Source: Chloroflexota bacterium (GTDB taxonomy: Bacteria; Chloroflexota; Limnocylindria; Limnocylindrales; CSP1-4). From it: a stretch of DNA of 5,675 nucleotides. Each line of letters begins with the position of its first letter. Within the stretch, counting starts at the first letter, position 1. The translations under genes and the position numbers were made by a program. Below, in pieces: positions 1 to 5,675 of this stretch. The stretch lies in the NCBI GenBank assembly GCA_021814735.1, contig JAKAHX010000135.1, positions 1 through 5,675 on the forward strand, read 5' to 3'. Below the pieces are notes generated by a model. The model was not told the origin of the DNA. It did not search any database and saw nothing but the letters and a program-made list of their open reading frames with translations.

Positions 1-315
1 GCGGCGCGAGAACGGGGGCACGCCCGGCACCGCGACCGAGCGCATGGTGCGAACCAGGTGGTCTGCCGCTGCCTGGAGCCGCCGCTCCCGCTCCACCGGG
101 GAGATGGCCGTGGTGCCCGCACCCCTTCCGCTCGCTGTCGGGGCGGTGGGCGCCGGCACGGCTTGCCATCCCTGGAGAATCACGCGGCGGCGGGCCAGCG
201 CCGCACGCCGGCGCTGGGCGGCCCGGCGCGCGGCGCTGCCGGGCGACGACGGGCGCGGGTGACCGGGCCCCGCGTCCCCGCGGGACCCGGCACCGATGTA
301 CGTCTCGGAAACCAT
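1..315 (-). CDS. Uncharacterised protein, N-terminal 105 residues (partial, runs off left edge)
   Basis: An open frame runs from an ATG at 313-315 to the left edge without a stop and is clearly GC-ending in third positions. The ATG follows a strong GGAGG (321-325) with 5 nt spacing. The visible part has a Gly/Pro/Ser-rich start, an Ala/Arg-rich basic stretch (about residues 28-44), a Pro/Ala/Thr linker (53-70) and a charged, probably helical segment ISPVERERRLQAAADHLVRT (71-90). There is no membrane helix or recognisable catalytic motif so far. A GTG at 157-159 with AGGGA upstream is an alternative start; the ATG is preferred because its ribosome binding site sits exactly in the switching arm of the upstream riboswitch. 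It lies downstream of eno on the same strand, about 100 nt away. Function is unknown; the leader implies fluoride-induced translation. The missing C-terminus could hold a transporter or enzyme domain. Confidence 0.62.
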   Translation of the reverse strand, partial: MVSETYIGAGSRGDAGPGHPRPSSPGSAARRAAQRRRAALARRRVILQGWQAVPAPTAPTASGRGAGTTAISPVERERRLQAAADHLVRTMRSVAVPGVPPFSRR

Positions 316-348
316 GACAGCCTCCGCACCGATGTGCAGAGGCTGTCA
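315..348 (-). promoter_or_regulatory. RBS-sequestering hairpin: translational expression platform of the 337-401 riboswitch
   Basis: On the minus strand, positions 348-334 (TGACAGCCTCTGCAC) pair with 329-315 (GTGCGGAGGCTGTCA) around a 4-nt ATCG loop. This gives 15 continuous pairs with one U-G wobble (338 with 325). The right arm contains the GGAGG ribosome binding site and the A of the start codon. The left arm contains the AGCCTC strand that the aptamer needs for its pseudoknot, so the two structures exclude each other. On the plus strand the wobble would be a C/A mismatch, which supports a minus-strand RNA. No U tract follows, so translational control is more likely than termination. Confidence 0.8.
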
Positions 349-401
349 GCGTCATGAGCGGATCGTCGGCGACACCGACCGGGCGAGCCTCATCGCCCGG
401 T
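337..401 (-). promoter_or_regulatory. Fluoride riboswitch aptamer (crcB motif), upstream of the left-edge gene
   Basis: Read on the minus strand from 401, a 9-bp stem (ACCGGGCG[A] with [T]CGCCCGGT) closes a loop containing GATGAGGCT. The loop strand GAGGCT (391-386) is perfectly complementary to AGCCTC (344-339), which sits in CTGACAGCCTCTGC, matching the conserved 3' element (CUGAUG...CCUCUAC type). Between them lies an extra hairpin GTCGG/CCGAC. The usual second stem just before CTGACA is weak here, and the closing element reads CTGC rather than CTAC, so this is the most divergent of the three copies. The family senses fluoride and normally turns genes on. Confidence 0.83.
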
Positions 402-405
402 GCGT

Positions 406-411
406 ATCCTA
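406..411 (-). promoter_or_regulatory. Possible -10 element (TAGGAT) for the leader transcript
   Basis: TAGGAT on the minus strand ends 5 nt before the aptamer stem begins at 401, so a start 6-8 nt downstream would begin the RNA at the aptamer. The plus-strand riboswitch has the same arrangement with TAGAAT. It lies just after the eno stop codon. No convincing -35 is seen. Read-through from eno is the alternative source of transcription. Confidence 0.3.
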
Positions 412-419
412 CCAGCGCA

Positions 420-1836
<1,417 letters not shown>

Positions 1837-1878
1837 AGGCCGGACGGCCCGACGACGGCCCACGGGATGGCCAGGCGC

Positions 1879-1884
1879 TAGAAT
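1879..1884 (+). promoter_or_regulatory. Candidate -10 element (TAGAAT) of the riboswitch-controlled operon
   Basis: TAGAAT matches five of six bases of TATAAT and ends 7 nt before the first aptamer base (1892), which places the transcription start at the riboswitch 5' end. No clear -35 is visible around 1856-1861. Confidence 0.42.
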
Positions 1885-1890
1885 CCCGGT

Positions 1891-1951
1891 CGGCGATGAA
1901 GCCCGCCTGTCGCGTCGGCGACGACCTGCGGTTCCGCTGACGGCTTCTACC
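1891..1951 (+). promoter_or_regulatory. Fluoride riboswitch aptamer (crcB motif), upstream of the 1978-3884 operon
   Basis: GGCG (1892-1895) and CGCC (1904-1907) close the loop ATGAAGCC. Loop strand GAAGCC (1898-1903) is perfectly complementary to GGCTTC (1942-1947) in CTGACGGCTTCTACC, giving the pseudoknot. Both conserved blocks closely resemble the well-studied Thermotoga-type aptamer (GGCGAUGAGGCCCGCC and CUGAUGGCCUCUAC), with the pseudoknot pairs changed in a compensating way. A short stem GCG/CGC with loop GTTC (1928-1937) precedes CTGACGG. An additional hairpin, GTCGC-gtcg-GCGAC (1909-1922), is inserted in the linker. The best sequence match of the three copies. Confidence 0.92.
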
Positions 1952-1976
1952 TCGATCGCGGAAGCGAGAGGTGGAG
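1945..1976 (+). promoter_or_regulatory. RBS-sequestering hairpin: translational expression platform
   Basis: TTCTACCTC (1945-1953) pairs over 9 bp, including two U-G wobbles, with GAGGTGGAG (1968-1976), which contains the ribosome binding site of the ATG at 1978. Inside, TCGC and GCGA (1956-1959, 1964-1967) close a GGAA (GNRA) tetraloop after a two-base GA bulge. The left arm shares bases with the aptamer's pseudoknot strand, so ligand binding should free the ribosome binding site. Both wobbles would be A/C mismatches on the opposite strand. Confidence 0.75.
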
Positions 1977-1977
1977 C

Positions 1978-2472
1978 ATGTCCGAACCGAACATCCAGGC
2001 AAGGGCGCCCGTGACCGACGGCAAACCGGGTGCCCGCGGGCTCGAACAGGACCCTGCGGGCGGCGAGGGGCCGTCGCGCTTCTGCCCCACCTGCTACGCG
2101 ATCAACGCCTGGAGTCGCGTCACCTGCGAGCGCTGCGGCGCGCCACTCGAGACGACCCGGGACTTCGATGCCGGGCTGATCTGGGCGCTCGACCATCCCG
2201 ACACCGCGACCGCCATGCTGGCGGCCCGCGTGCTCGCCGAGCGGCGCCAGGAGCAGGCGATCGAGCCGCTCGCCCGCCTGGCGCGCAGCCAGGGTGATCC
2301 CTACCGGGCCGCGGCCGCCGTCCGGGCGCTCCGGGCCTTTGCCGGGAACGCCACCGCGGATGCCTGCGTGGAGGAAGCGCGGCGTCATCCCTCGGTGATC
2401 GTGCGCCGTGCCGCGACCGACGGTGCCGCGGCGGGACCGGTGGGCGTGGGATCGGTGGGAGACGCGCGATGA
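1978..2472 (+). CDS. Zinc-ribbon plus HEAT-like repeat protein, function unknown
   Basis: A 164-residue soluble protein. After a disordered, charged N-terminus, four cysteines form a zinc-ribbon (C36-P-T-C39 and C50-E-R-C53-G). Residues about 63-147 are a helical stretch with HEAT/Armadillo-like spacing: HPDTATAMLAARVLAERR, then EQAIEPLARLARSQGDPYR, then AAAAVRALRAF and HPSVIVRRAATDG. This suggests two to three repeats in a small scaffold. HEAT modules generally bind proteins; no enzymatic motif is seen. The ATG follows GAGAGGTGGAGC, and that ribosome binding site lies in the switch hairpin of the fluoride riboswitch. Its stop overlaps the next gene's start as ATGA (2469-2472), so the two are probably co-translated. 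The name is by architecture only; the role in fluoride stress is inferred from the leader. Confidence 0.88.
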   Translation: MSEPNIQARAPVTDGKPGARGLEQDPAGGEGPSRFCPTCYAINAWSRVTCERCGAPLETTRDFDAGLIWALDHPDTATAMLAARVLAERRQEQAIEPLARLARSQGDPYRAAAAVRALRAFAGNATADACVEEARRHPSVIVRRAATDGAAAGPVGVGSVGDAR

Positions 2473-3884
2473 ACACGGTGGAACTGGCCGTCGACGAGGC
2501 GCTCGGCCCCGGGCTGGACGTGATCGTCGACGCCGGCGTGGCGCGGAGTGTCGGCGGACGGGCCGGCGGCCTCTGGCTCGGCCTGGACCGCGCGCACCTG
2601 GTCGAGTCCGACGACGGCCAGGGGGTCCCGATCCCCGCCGTGGTTGCGCTGCCGGCATCGAGCTTTGCCGGATGCCGCGTGGAGGCCGAGCTGGTCGGGG
2701 CCCTGGCGGACGGCGACCGCACCATCCTGGTGGGAGCGCTGCCCGGGCAGGCCCCGCCATCCGAGGCGGTGGTGCGGGCCGTGGCACGCGCGCACGACGG
2801 GGCCTGGCTGGACGCCACGGCCGCGGACCGCGTGGCCCGCGAGGCGCGCCAGCGCTACCGGGTGCGACGGCAGGCCGGCCGCGTCCACGGCGGACGGGCA
2901 TGGCAGGCGGCCGGGGACGATCCGGCCCAACGGCGCTTCACCACGCCGTACTCCCAGGCCGAGTACCGGCTGGATCGCCTCCCGCCGCGCTTCGGCCGCG
3001 GGCTGGAGGGGCTGCTCGACGAGGACGAGCGGCTCATCTACGCCATCGAGCGTCCCCCCGACGCGCTCCGCGGCGGCCGGCTCGGGCTCGCCCGGCGTGG
3101 CGCCGAGCGCCGGGCAGGGCTGCTGCTCCTGACGGACCGCCAGCTGATCTGGATGGTCGACCACATGCCGCCCGACCGGTACCTCATGGACTGGGGCGTG
3201 GACGCCCGCCTGGTCGCCATCGAGGCGCTGCGAGAGGTCCGATTGACCGGCGACGATGTCATCGAGCTGCACATGCAGACGCGGGGCGGGGGCGCGCGCT
3301 TCCCGCTCCCCGGCGAGCTGCGGGCGGAGGCGGAGGTCCTGCGCGACCTGGTGGCCAGGTTCCTGCCGCGTCCCGGCATGACCGCCCTCCTGCGCCGGTA
3401 CGCGCCGGCCGCCGTGGAGTTCGACGCCGCCCCGGCATCGCTCTTCCGGCAGGGTCCGGATGCCGTCCGGGACGTGGCAGCGCTGCGCGCGGCGGTCGCC
3501 CCCGAGGAGCTCCTCGCCGCGTTCTACGCGCCACGGCGCGAGGGGCACCCGGAGGTGAGCGTCATCGGGGTCACCGGCTCGCGCATCGCGCTCCAGCAGC
3601 GTGGCGCGCTGCAGGTGATCGGGCTGTCCGAGTTGCGCGACATCTCGATCACGCTGTCGCCGCTCGTCGGGCGCGTCGAACTGGCGTCGTCGTCCTCGTC
3701 GTCCGACGCGCGGACCGCGACGTTCACCTACCCGGCCACGATGGCCGCCGGCGCGACCACGCTCCTGCGGGTGCTGCGACGGGCGTGGGCCGACTGCGCG
3801 TCCGTTGGACCGGTTCGCGACGAGGGCACCGCGGGGCGGTCGCGGTCCGAGCACGACGACGGCGCGCGCCTGCGGGTCGCCTGA
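2469..3884 (+). CDS. Protein with pyrophosphatase-like N-terminus and tandem PH-like domains, function unknown
   Basis: 471 residues, no signal peptide or membrane helix. Residues 1-150 resemble a degenerate family I inorganic pyrophosphatase in the order of elements: DVIVDAG near the start, DDGQGVPIPAVVALP (48-62), FAGCRVEAELVGAL (66-79, compare PGxxVExRPIGVL), TILVGALPG (85-93, compare KIxAVP) and YRVRRQAGRVHGGRAW (130-145, compare the YKDLEGK...GW tail). Most of the acidic metal ligands appear absent, so it may bind rather than hydrolyse. Residues about 180-300 and 343-441 look like two bacterial PH-like domains, each starting with an 'xExLL/DERLIYA' strand, then 'LLLLTDRQLIWM' or 'SVIGVTGSRIALQQ', and ending in a long helix. 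A polyserine run (407-412) lies in the second. It is translationally coupled to the zinc-ribbon/HEAT gene and shares its riboswitch. Coding is certain; the domain assignments are by eye. Confidence 0.88.
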   Translation: MNTVELAVDEALGPGLDVIVDAGVARSVGGRAGGLWLGLDRAHLVESDDGQGVPIPAVVALPASSFAGCRVEAELVGALADGDRTILVGALPGQAPPSEAVVRAVARAHDGAWLDATAADRVAREARQRYRVRRQAGRVHGGRAWQAAGDDPAQRRFTTPYSQAEYRLDRLPPRFGRGLEGLLDEDERLIYAIERPPDALRGGRLGLARRGAERRAGLLLLTDRQLIWMVDHMPPDRYLMDWGVDARLVAIEALREVRLTGDDVIELHMQTRGGGARFPLPGELRAEAEVLRDLVARFLPRPGMTALLRRYAPAAVEFDAAPASLFRQGPDAVRDVAALRAAVAPEELLAAFYAPRREGHPEVSVIGVTGSRIALQQRGALQVIGLSELRDISITLSPLVGRVELASSSSSSDARTATFTYPATMAAGATTLLRVLRRAWADCASVGPVRDEGTAGRSRSEHDDGARLRVA

Positions 3885-3909
3885 ACTGCGCGGGTCGCCC
3901 GGACTGCGC
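3870..3909 (+). repeat. Short degenerate tandem repeat across the stop codon of the 471-residue gene
   Basis: CTGCGGGTCGCCTGAA (3870-3885) is followed by CTGCGCGGGTCGCCCGGA (3886-3903) and the start of a third copy, CTGCGC (3904-3909). Copy 1 includes the TGA stop. It looks like a local slippage duplication of the gene's last codons. No function is evident. Confidence 0.45.
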
Positions 3910-3932
3910 TGGCGGGCGGTCGCAGGGCGGGT

Positions 3933-3952
3933 GGCGCGCGGCGCGGCGCGCC
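3933..3952. terminator. GC hairpin between convergent genes, possible bidirectional terminator
   Basis: GGCGCGC (3933-3939) and GCGCGCC (3946-3952) form a perfect 7-bp stem with a 6-nt loop in the 69-nt gap between the plus-strand operon and the minus-strand gene ending at 3954. There is no T tract on either side, so termination is inferred from position and stem stability only. Confidence 0.35.
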
Positions 3953-3953
3953 C

Positions 3954-4715
3954 TCAGCCGACGAGTCCCAGGATCGACTGCCATCCTGCGCACCAGCCGA
4001 CGGCGCCGAGCAGCGCCGCCCGGTCCGCGGGCATGTCCAGCCCGCGGTTCGCCCACCCGAAGGAGCGGGCGTAGGTCCGCAGGTGGCGGGAGAGCAACGC
4101 GACCAGCCGCCGCTGCTCGGGCAGGGCGGGACCACCGGGCGCCCGGAGCTCGGCCGCGAGGTGGAGCCGGCACCGGAGCGGTGACCCGTTCCCCGCGCAT
4201 GCCCCGCAGATCCACGGTTCCCACTGCGGGCGCGTCTCGAGGGCCAGGCGCCGCAGCGGTGCGAGATCGCGCCCCCGCGCCACGACCTCCTCCGGCACCG
4301 AGTCGACCTGCGCCCGGTGGGACGTGTCCGGGTCGCAGACGGGGCATGGCTCCGCGTCCAGGAGGTACGCCGCGACGCGGGAGCGCTCGAACAGTCGCCG
4401 CGGAGCGAGGGCGCGCACGGCACGGTCGAAGACGTGATCGTAGACCACCGCCGGCCGGAACATCCACCCTTCGTTGAGCGACGCCTCCACGGCCAGGAAC
4501 CCCAGCGCGTGACGCTGGCACATCCCCCAGGCGCCCAGCAGACGCACCTGCTCCTGCGGCTCGTCGATGGCGCCGGCACCCAGCCAGGCCAGGTAGCGGA
4601 CCTCGCCGTCGGCCAGCGGCGGGCGCAGGGGGTCGACGTGCCCCGCCTGCGCCGCTTCGTCCGTGACCATCGTTCCAGCCGTGTCGTTGCCCCCCATGCC
4701 GGGTACGCGCCGCAC
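3954..4715 (-). CDS. Cys/His-rich protein, possibly DUF6062-related, under fluoride riboswitch control
   Basis: 253 residues, soluble, no signal peptide. Metal-ligand-like motifs are C66-Q-R-H69 (GMCQRHALGFL), C124-P-V-C127, C170-G-A-C173 and C182-R-L-H185. This resembles a family in which a CPxC pair is followed by a helical stretch and a GxCxRHA motif (DUF6062-like, recalled by eye, not searched). The protein reads as two such halves: the first has CxxH but VDPLRP (28-33) where CPxC would be expected; the second has CPVC and CRLH plus an extra CGAC. The start is a GTG at 4713-4715 with GAGGGG 5 nt upstream; ATGs at 4697 and 4670 are alternatives with weaker sites. It lies about 100 nt after a terminator-type fluoride riboswitch and should be induced by fluoride. 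Biochemical function is unknown; a metal-binding or redox role is possible. Confidence 0.88.
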   Translation of the reverse strand: MRRVPGMGGNDTAGTMVTDEAAQAGHVDPLRPPLADGEVRYLAWLGAGAIDEPQEQVRLLGAWGMCQRHALGFLAVEASLNEGWMFRPAVVYDHVFDRAVRALAPRRLFERSRVAAYLLDAEPCPVCDPDTSHRAQVDSVPEEVVARGRDLAPLRRLALETRPQWEPWICGACAGNGSPLRCRLHLAAELRAPGGPALPEQRRLVALLSRHLRTYARSFGWANRGLDMPADRAALLGAVGWCAGWQSILGLVG

Positions 4716-4771
4716 GCCGGCCCCTCGCTGCCACCGTCGAGGACCCCCTCTCGGGCGACACGTTACCGGTC

Positions 4772-4793
4772 GGGCGCTACATCACCGGCGCCC
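4772..4793 (-). repeat. Inverted repeat in the leader of the 3954-4715 gene
   Basis: GGGCGC (4772-4777) and GCGCCC (4788-4793) can form a 6-bp stem with a 10-nt loop, between the riboswitch terminator and the GTG start. No role is evident. The rest of 4716-4828 holds no gene that I can see. Confidence 0.3.
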
Positions 4794-4818
4794 CCGGGAG
4801 GCCCATGTTGCGCCCGCA

Positions 4819-4853
4819 GGAACGAAACGGCTCCTGGTCCACGACCAGAAGCC
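4819..4853 (-). terminator. Intrinsic terminator: transcriptional expression platform of the 4845-4892 riboswitch
   Basis: On the minus strand GGCTTCTGGTC (4853-4843), loop GTG, GACCAGGAGCC (4839-4829) form a fully paired 11-bp stem with one U-G wobble (4849 with 4833), followed by the U-rich tail GTTTCGTTCC. The 5' arm starts with the GGCTTC that the aptamer uses for its pseudoknot, so aptamer folding with fluoride should prevent termination. On the plus strand the wobble becomes an A/C mismatch and no T tract follows, fixing the orientation. Confidence 0.88.
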
Positions 4854-4892
4854 ATCACCCAGCGACCGGGAGCGGCGCGAGCTTCATCGCGC
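4845..4892 (-). promoter_or_regulatory. Fluoride riboswitch aptamer (crcB motif), upstream of the 3954-4715 gene
   Basis: Minus strand: GCGCG/CGCGC closes the loop ATGAAGCT. GAAGCT (4885-4880) pairs with GGCTTC (4853-4848) with one terminal U-G. A second stem, CCC/GGG with loop GGTCGCT, directly precedes TGATGGCTTCTGG, matching the canonical UGAUGG element. At about 48 nt it is the most compact copy and lacks the extra linker hairpin of the other two. The final conserved CUAC reads CTGG here, which fits its double role as terminator arm. A possible -10 is TACCCT at 4913-4908 (weak). Confidence 0.9.
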
Positions 4893-5046
4893 GATTCGAT
4901 TGGCGGCAGGGTACCGCATTCCCCTCCGAACGATCCGCGGCAGCCGCCCTGGCCCCTGGGCAAGCCCCCGGGCAGGGCCTGTGTGGGCGTGCCACCCTCG
5001 ATGCCGGCGCCCCACGATGGACGGGCCGTCCGCCGGTGCCGTGCCG
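4893..5046. other. Intergenic stretch between the HIT gene and the third riboswitch; no gene seen
   Basis: All six frames here read as low-quality, compositionally biased protein without conserved motifs. It contains a tandem pair of near-identical small palindromes (4952-4974) and a possible weak -10 (TACCCT, 4913-4908 minus) for the riboswitch transcript. No tRNA, SRP RNA, RNase P or tmRNA signature was recognised. Confidence 0.6.
4952..4974. repeat. Tandem pair of small GC palindromes
   Basis: GCCCCTGGGCA (4952-4962) and GCCCCCGGGCA (4964-4974) differ by one base and are separated by one base. Each is itself a GCCC-nn-GGGC palindrome. They lie downstream of the HIT gene and upstream of the third riboswitch. 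They could be a protein-binding site, a weak terminator or chance in GC-rich DNA. Confidence 0.4.
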
Positions 5047-5439
5047 TCAGTGCCAGTACACGGCCCGGTCGGGGAGGATCCAGCGCACGCCGCCTCGAGG
5101 GTCGGACCGGTCGCCCAGGTAGCGGGGGATGAGGTGCAGGTGGACGTGTCCGATGGTCTGGCCGCCGGCTTCTCCGACGTTGACGCCGAGATTCCATCCG
5201 TCCGGGTGCCGATCGGACGTGATCCGCTCACGGACTCGCCCGGCGAGCGCGACGATCGCGGCCTGCTCCTCGGACCCGAGGTCGAACCAGTCCGCGACGT
5301 GCCGCCTGGGGAGAATGAGCGTGTGGCCGGGCGACACCGGGAAGGCATCCGGGATCGCAACCGCCAGGTCAGCCGCGTCGATCGGCGACGTCCGCGCGAT
5401 CGCCGCGCAGAGCGGACAGGCTTCCCGGGACTCGTTCAT
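5047..5439 (-). CDS. HIT-family nucleotide hydrolase/transferase
   Basis: A 130-residue cytosolic histidine-triad protein. Key features are an N-terminal CPLC pair (Cys8, Cys11), VSPGHTLILPRRH (35-47), NLGVNVGEAGGQTIGH (83-98) and the defining triad H98-V-H100-L-H102-L-I, with His100 as the expected nucleophile. Family members hydrolyse AMP-linked substrates such as nucleoside phosphoramidates or dinucleoside polyphosphates; the exact substrate cannot be read from sequence. The ATG at 5437-5439 is chosen because GAGGGG lies 9 nt upstream and the protein then begins at the conserved CPLC region. An upstream TTG at 5506-5508 would add 23 non-conserved residues. No fluoride riboswitch was found in its own leader, but it is upstream of, and on the same strand as, the third riboswitch and its gene. 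Confidence 0.95.
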   Translation of the reverse strand: MNESREACPLCAAIARTSPIDAADLAVAIPDAFPVSPGHTLILPRRHVADWFDLGSEEQAAIVALAGRVRERITSDRHPDGWNLGVNVGEAGGQTIGHVHLHLIPRYLGDRSDPRGGVRWILPDRAVYWH

Positions 5440-5553
5440 GCCGTGTCGCCCCTCGTCATCTCCCTCGCGCGGCAGGTGGCCCCGCAGCGGGTACCCGGAC
5501 AGGCGCAACGTCCTGCCGGGATCCGCTCCGGGGCGTCAGTCAATGGGCCGGGC

Positions 5554-5675
5554 CTACAGGGCCCGCTCCAGCACGACCTCGACGGGCACGCTGGCCGGGG
5601 GGACCGCCCAGTTCAGGCGCGACTGATCGATGCTCAGGGCACGCCAGCCCTCACGTGCGAACTCGTTCAGGCGTG
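5554..5675 (-). CDS. DUF4177-like small protein, C-terminal 39 residues (partial, runs off right edge)
   Basis: Minus-strand frame entering from the right edge (first full codon 5671-5673) and ending in TAG at 5554-5556. The visible end is LNEFAREGWRALSID, a short loop, then VPVEVVLERAL. This follows the DUF4177 pattern: a helix ending in 'LNxxxxEGWxLxS' followed by a final strand 'xxVxxERxL'. The function of that family is unknown. The stop codon lies within the loop of a small hairpin, CGGGCC/GGCCCG (5549-5565), which could help termination. The N-terminus lies outside the window. The 114-nt gap to the HIT gene (5440-5553) contains a 10-bp palindrome CGGGTACCCG (5488-5497) and the HIT ribosome binding site, nothing else recognised. 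Confidence 0.7.
   Translation of the reverse strand, partial: RLNEFAREGWRALSIDQSRLNWAVPPASVPVEVVLERAL

Noticed and set aside
378..401. ACCGGGCGA/TCGCCCGGT hairpin just after the eno stop, first read as the eno terminator
   Set aside because: No U tract follows on the minus strand. The stem and its loop form the first helix of the fluoride aptamer, with the loop complementary to 344-339.
1896..1940. Short upstream ORF (14 codons) before the zinc-ribbon gene
   Set aside because: Its ATG is the conserved AUG of the aptamer loop and no ribosome binding site precedes it; the riboswitch explains the sequence.
3686..3705. GTC/TCG-rich microsatellite-like run
   Set aside because: It is the in-frame polyserine coding stretch of the 471-residue protein and needs no separate feature.
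2408..4477. Very long plus-strand frame (689 codons) through the 471-residue gene and beyond
   Set aside because: Its translation is dominated by Arg, Ala, Gly and Pro without domain patterns and it crosses two well-supported genes in other frames.
4854..4919. Two overlapping tiny ORFs (11 and 10 codons) on the minus strand, considered as an attenuator leader peptide
   Set aside because: There is no run of a regulatory amino acid. The second ATG is the aptamer's GATGAAG, and the riboswitch accounts for the terminator without a leader peptide.
5440..5553. Possible fourth fluoride riboswitch ahead of the HIT gene
   Set aside because: No AUGARGCY-type loop with a matching downstream strand was found on the minus strand there; only a GGGTACCC palindrome and the ribosome binding site.

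Overview
The window is very GC-rich bacterial DNA with dense, mostly GC-ending codons. Enolase, a HIT-family hydrolase and a DUF4177-like tail are clearly bacterial. The uncharacterised zinc-ribbon, HEAT and PH-like proteins would suit an uncultivated Chloroflexota or Actinomycetota lineage. That placement is inference only; nothing in the window fixes the phylum.

Layout, left to right. (1) The 5' end of an uncharacterised minus-strand gene (1-315, running off the left edge). (2) A riboswitch-like leader for that gene (315-401). (3) Enolase, minus strand (420-1724). (4) A divergent intergenic region (1725-1977) holding the eno ribosome binding site and, on the plus strand, a second riboswitch. 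(5) A plus-strand two-gene operon with an ATGA overlap: a zinc-ribbon/HEAT-like protein (1978-2472) and a 471-residue protein with a pyrophosphatase-like N-terminus and two PH-like segments (2469-3884). (6) A convergent boundary with a GC-rich hairpin. (7) A Cys/His-rich, possibly DUF6062-related minus-strand protein (3954-4715), preceded by a third riboswitch with an intrinsic terminator (4819-4892). (8) A HIT-domain protein, minus strand (5047-5439). (9) The C-terminal end of a small DUF4177-like protein running off the right edge (5554-5675).

The main result is that the non-coding segments contain three elements matching the fluoride riboswitch (crcB motif). Each has a short stem closing an AUGARGCY loop, and a downstream GGCUUC or AGCCUC strand that pairs with that loop as a pseudoknot. 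Each overlaps its own expression platform. Two platforms are hairpins that bury the ribosome binding site and one is a Rho-independent terminator. In each case the strand needed for the aptamer pseudoknot is also needed for the OFF hairpin, so fluoride should switch the downstream gene ON. The G-U wobbles in these hairpins fit only the transcribed strand.

Taken together the window reads as a fluoride-response locus around enolase, a classical fluoride-inhibited enzyme. Two of the riboswitches flank eno and point away from it. One controlled protein has an N-terminus resembling a degenerate inorganic pyrophosphatase, another classical fluoride target. No known fluoride exporter (CrcB/Fluc or CLC-F) is visible. 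The controlled genes are therefore candidates for uncharacterised fluoride-tolerance functions.
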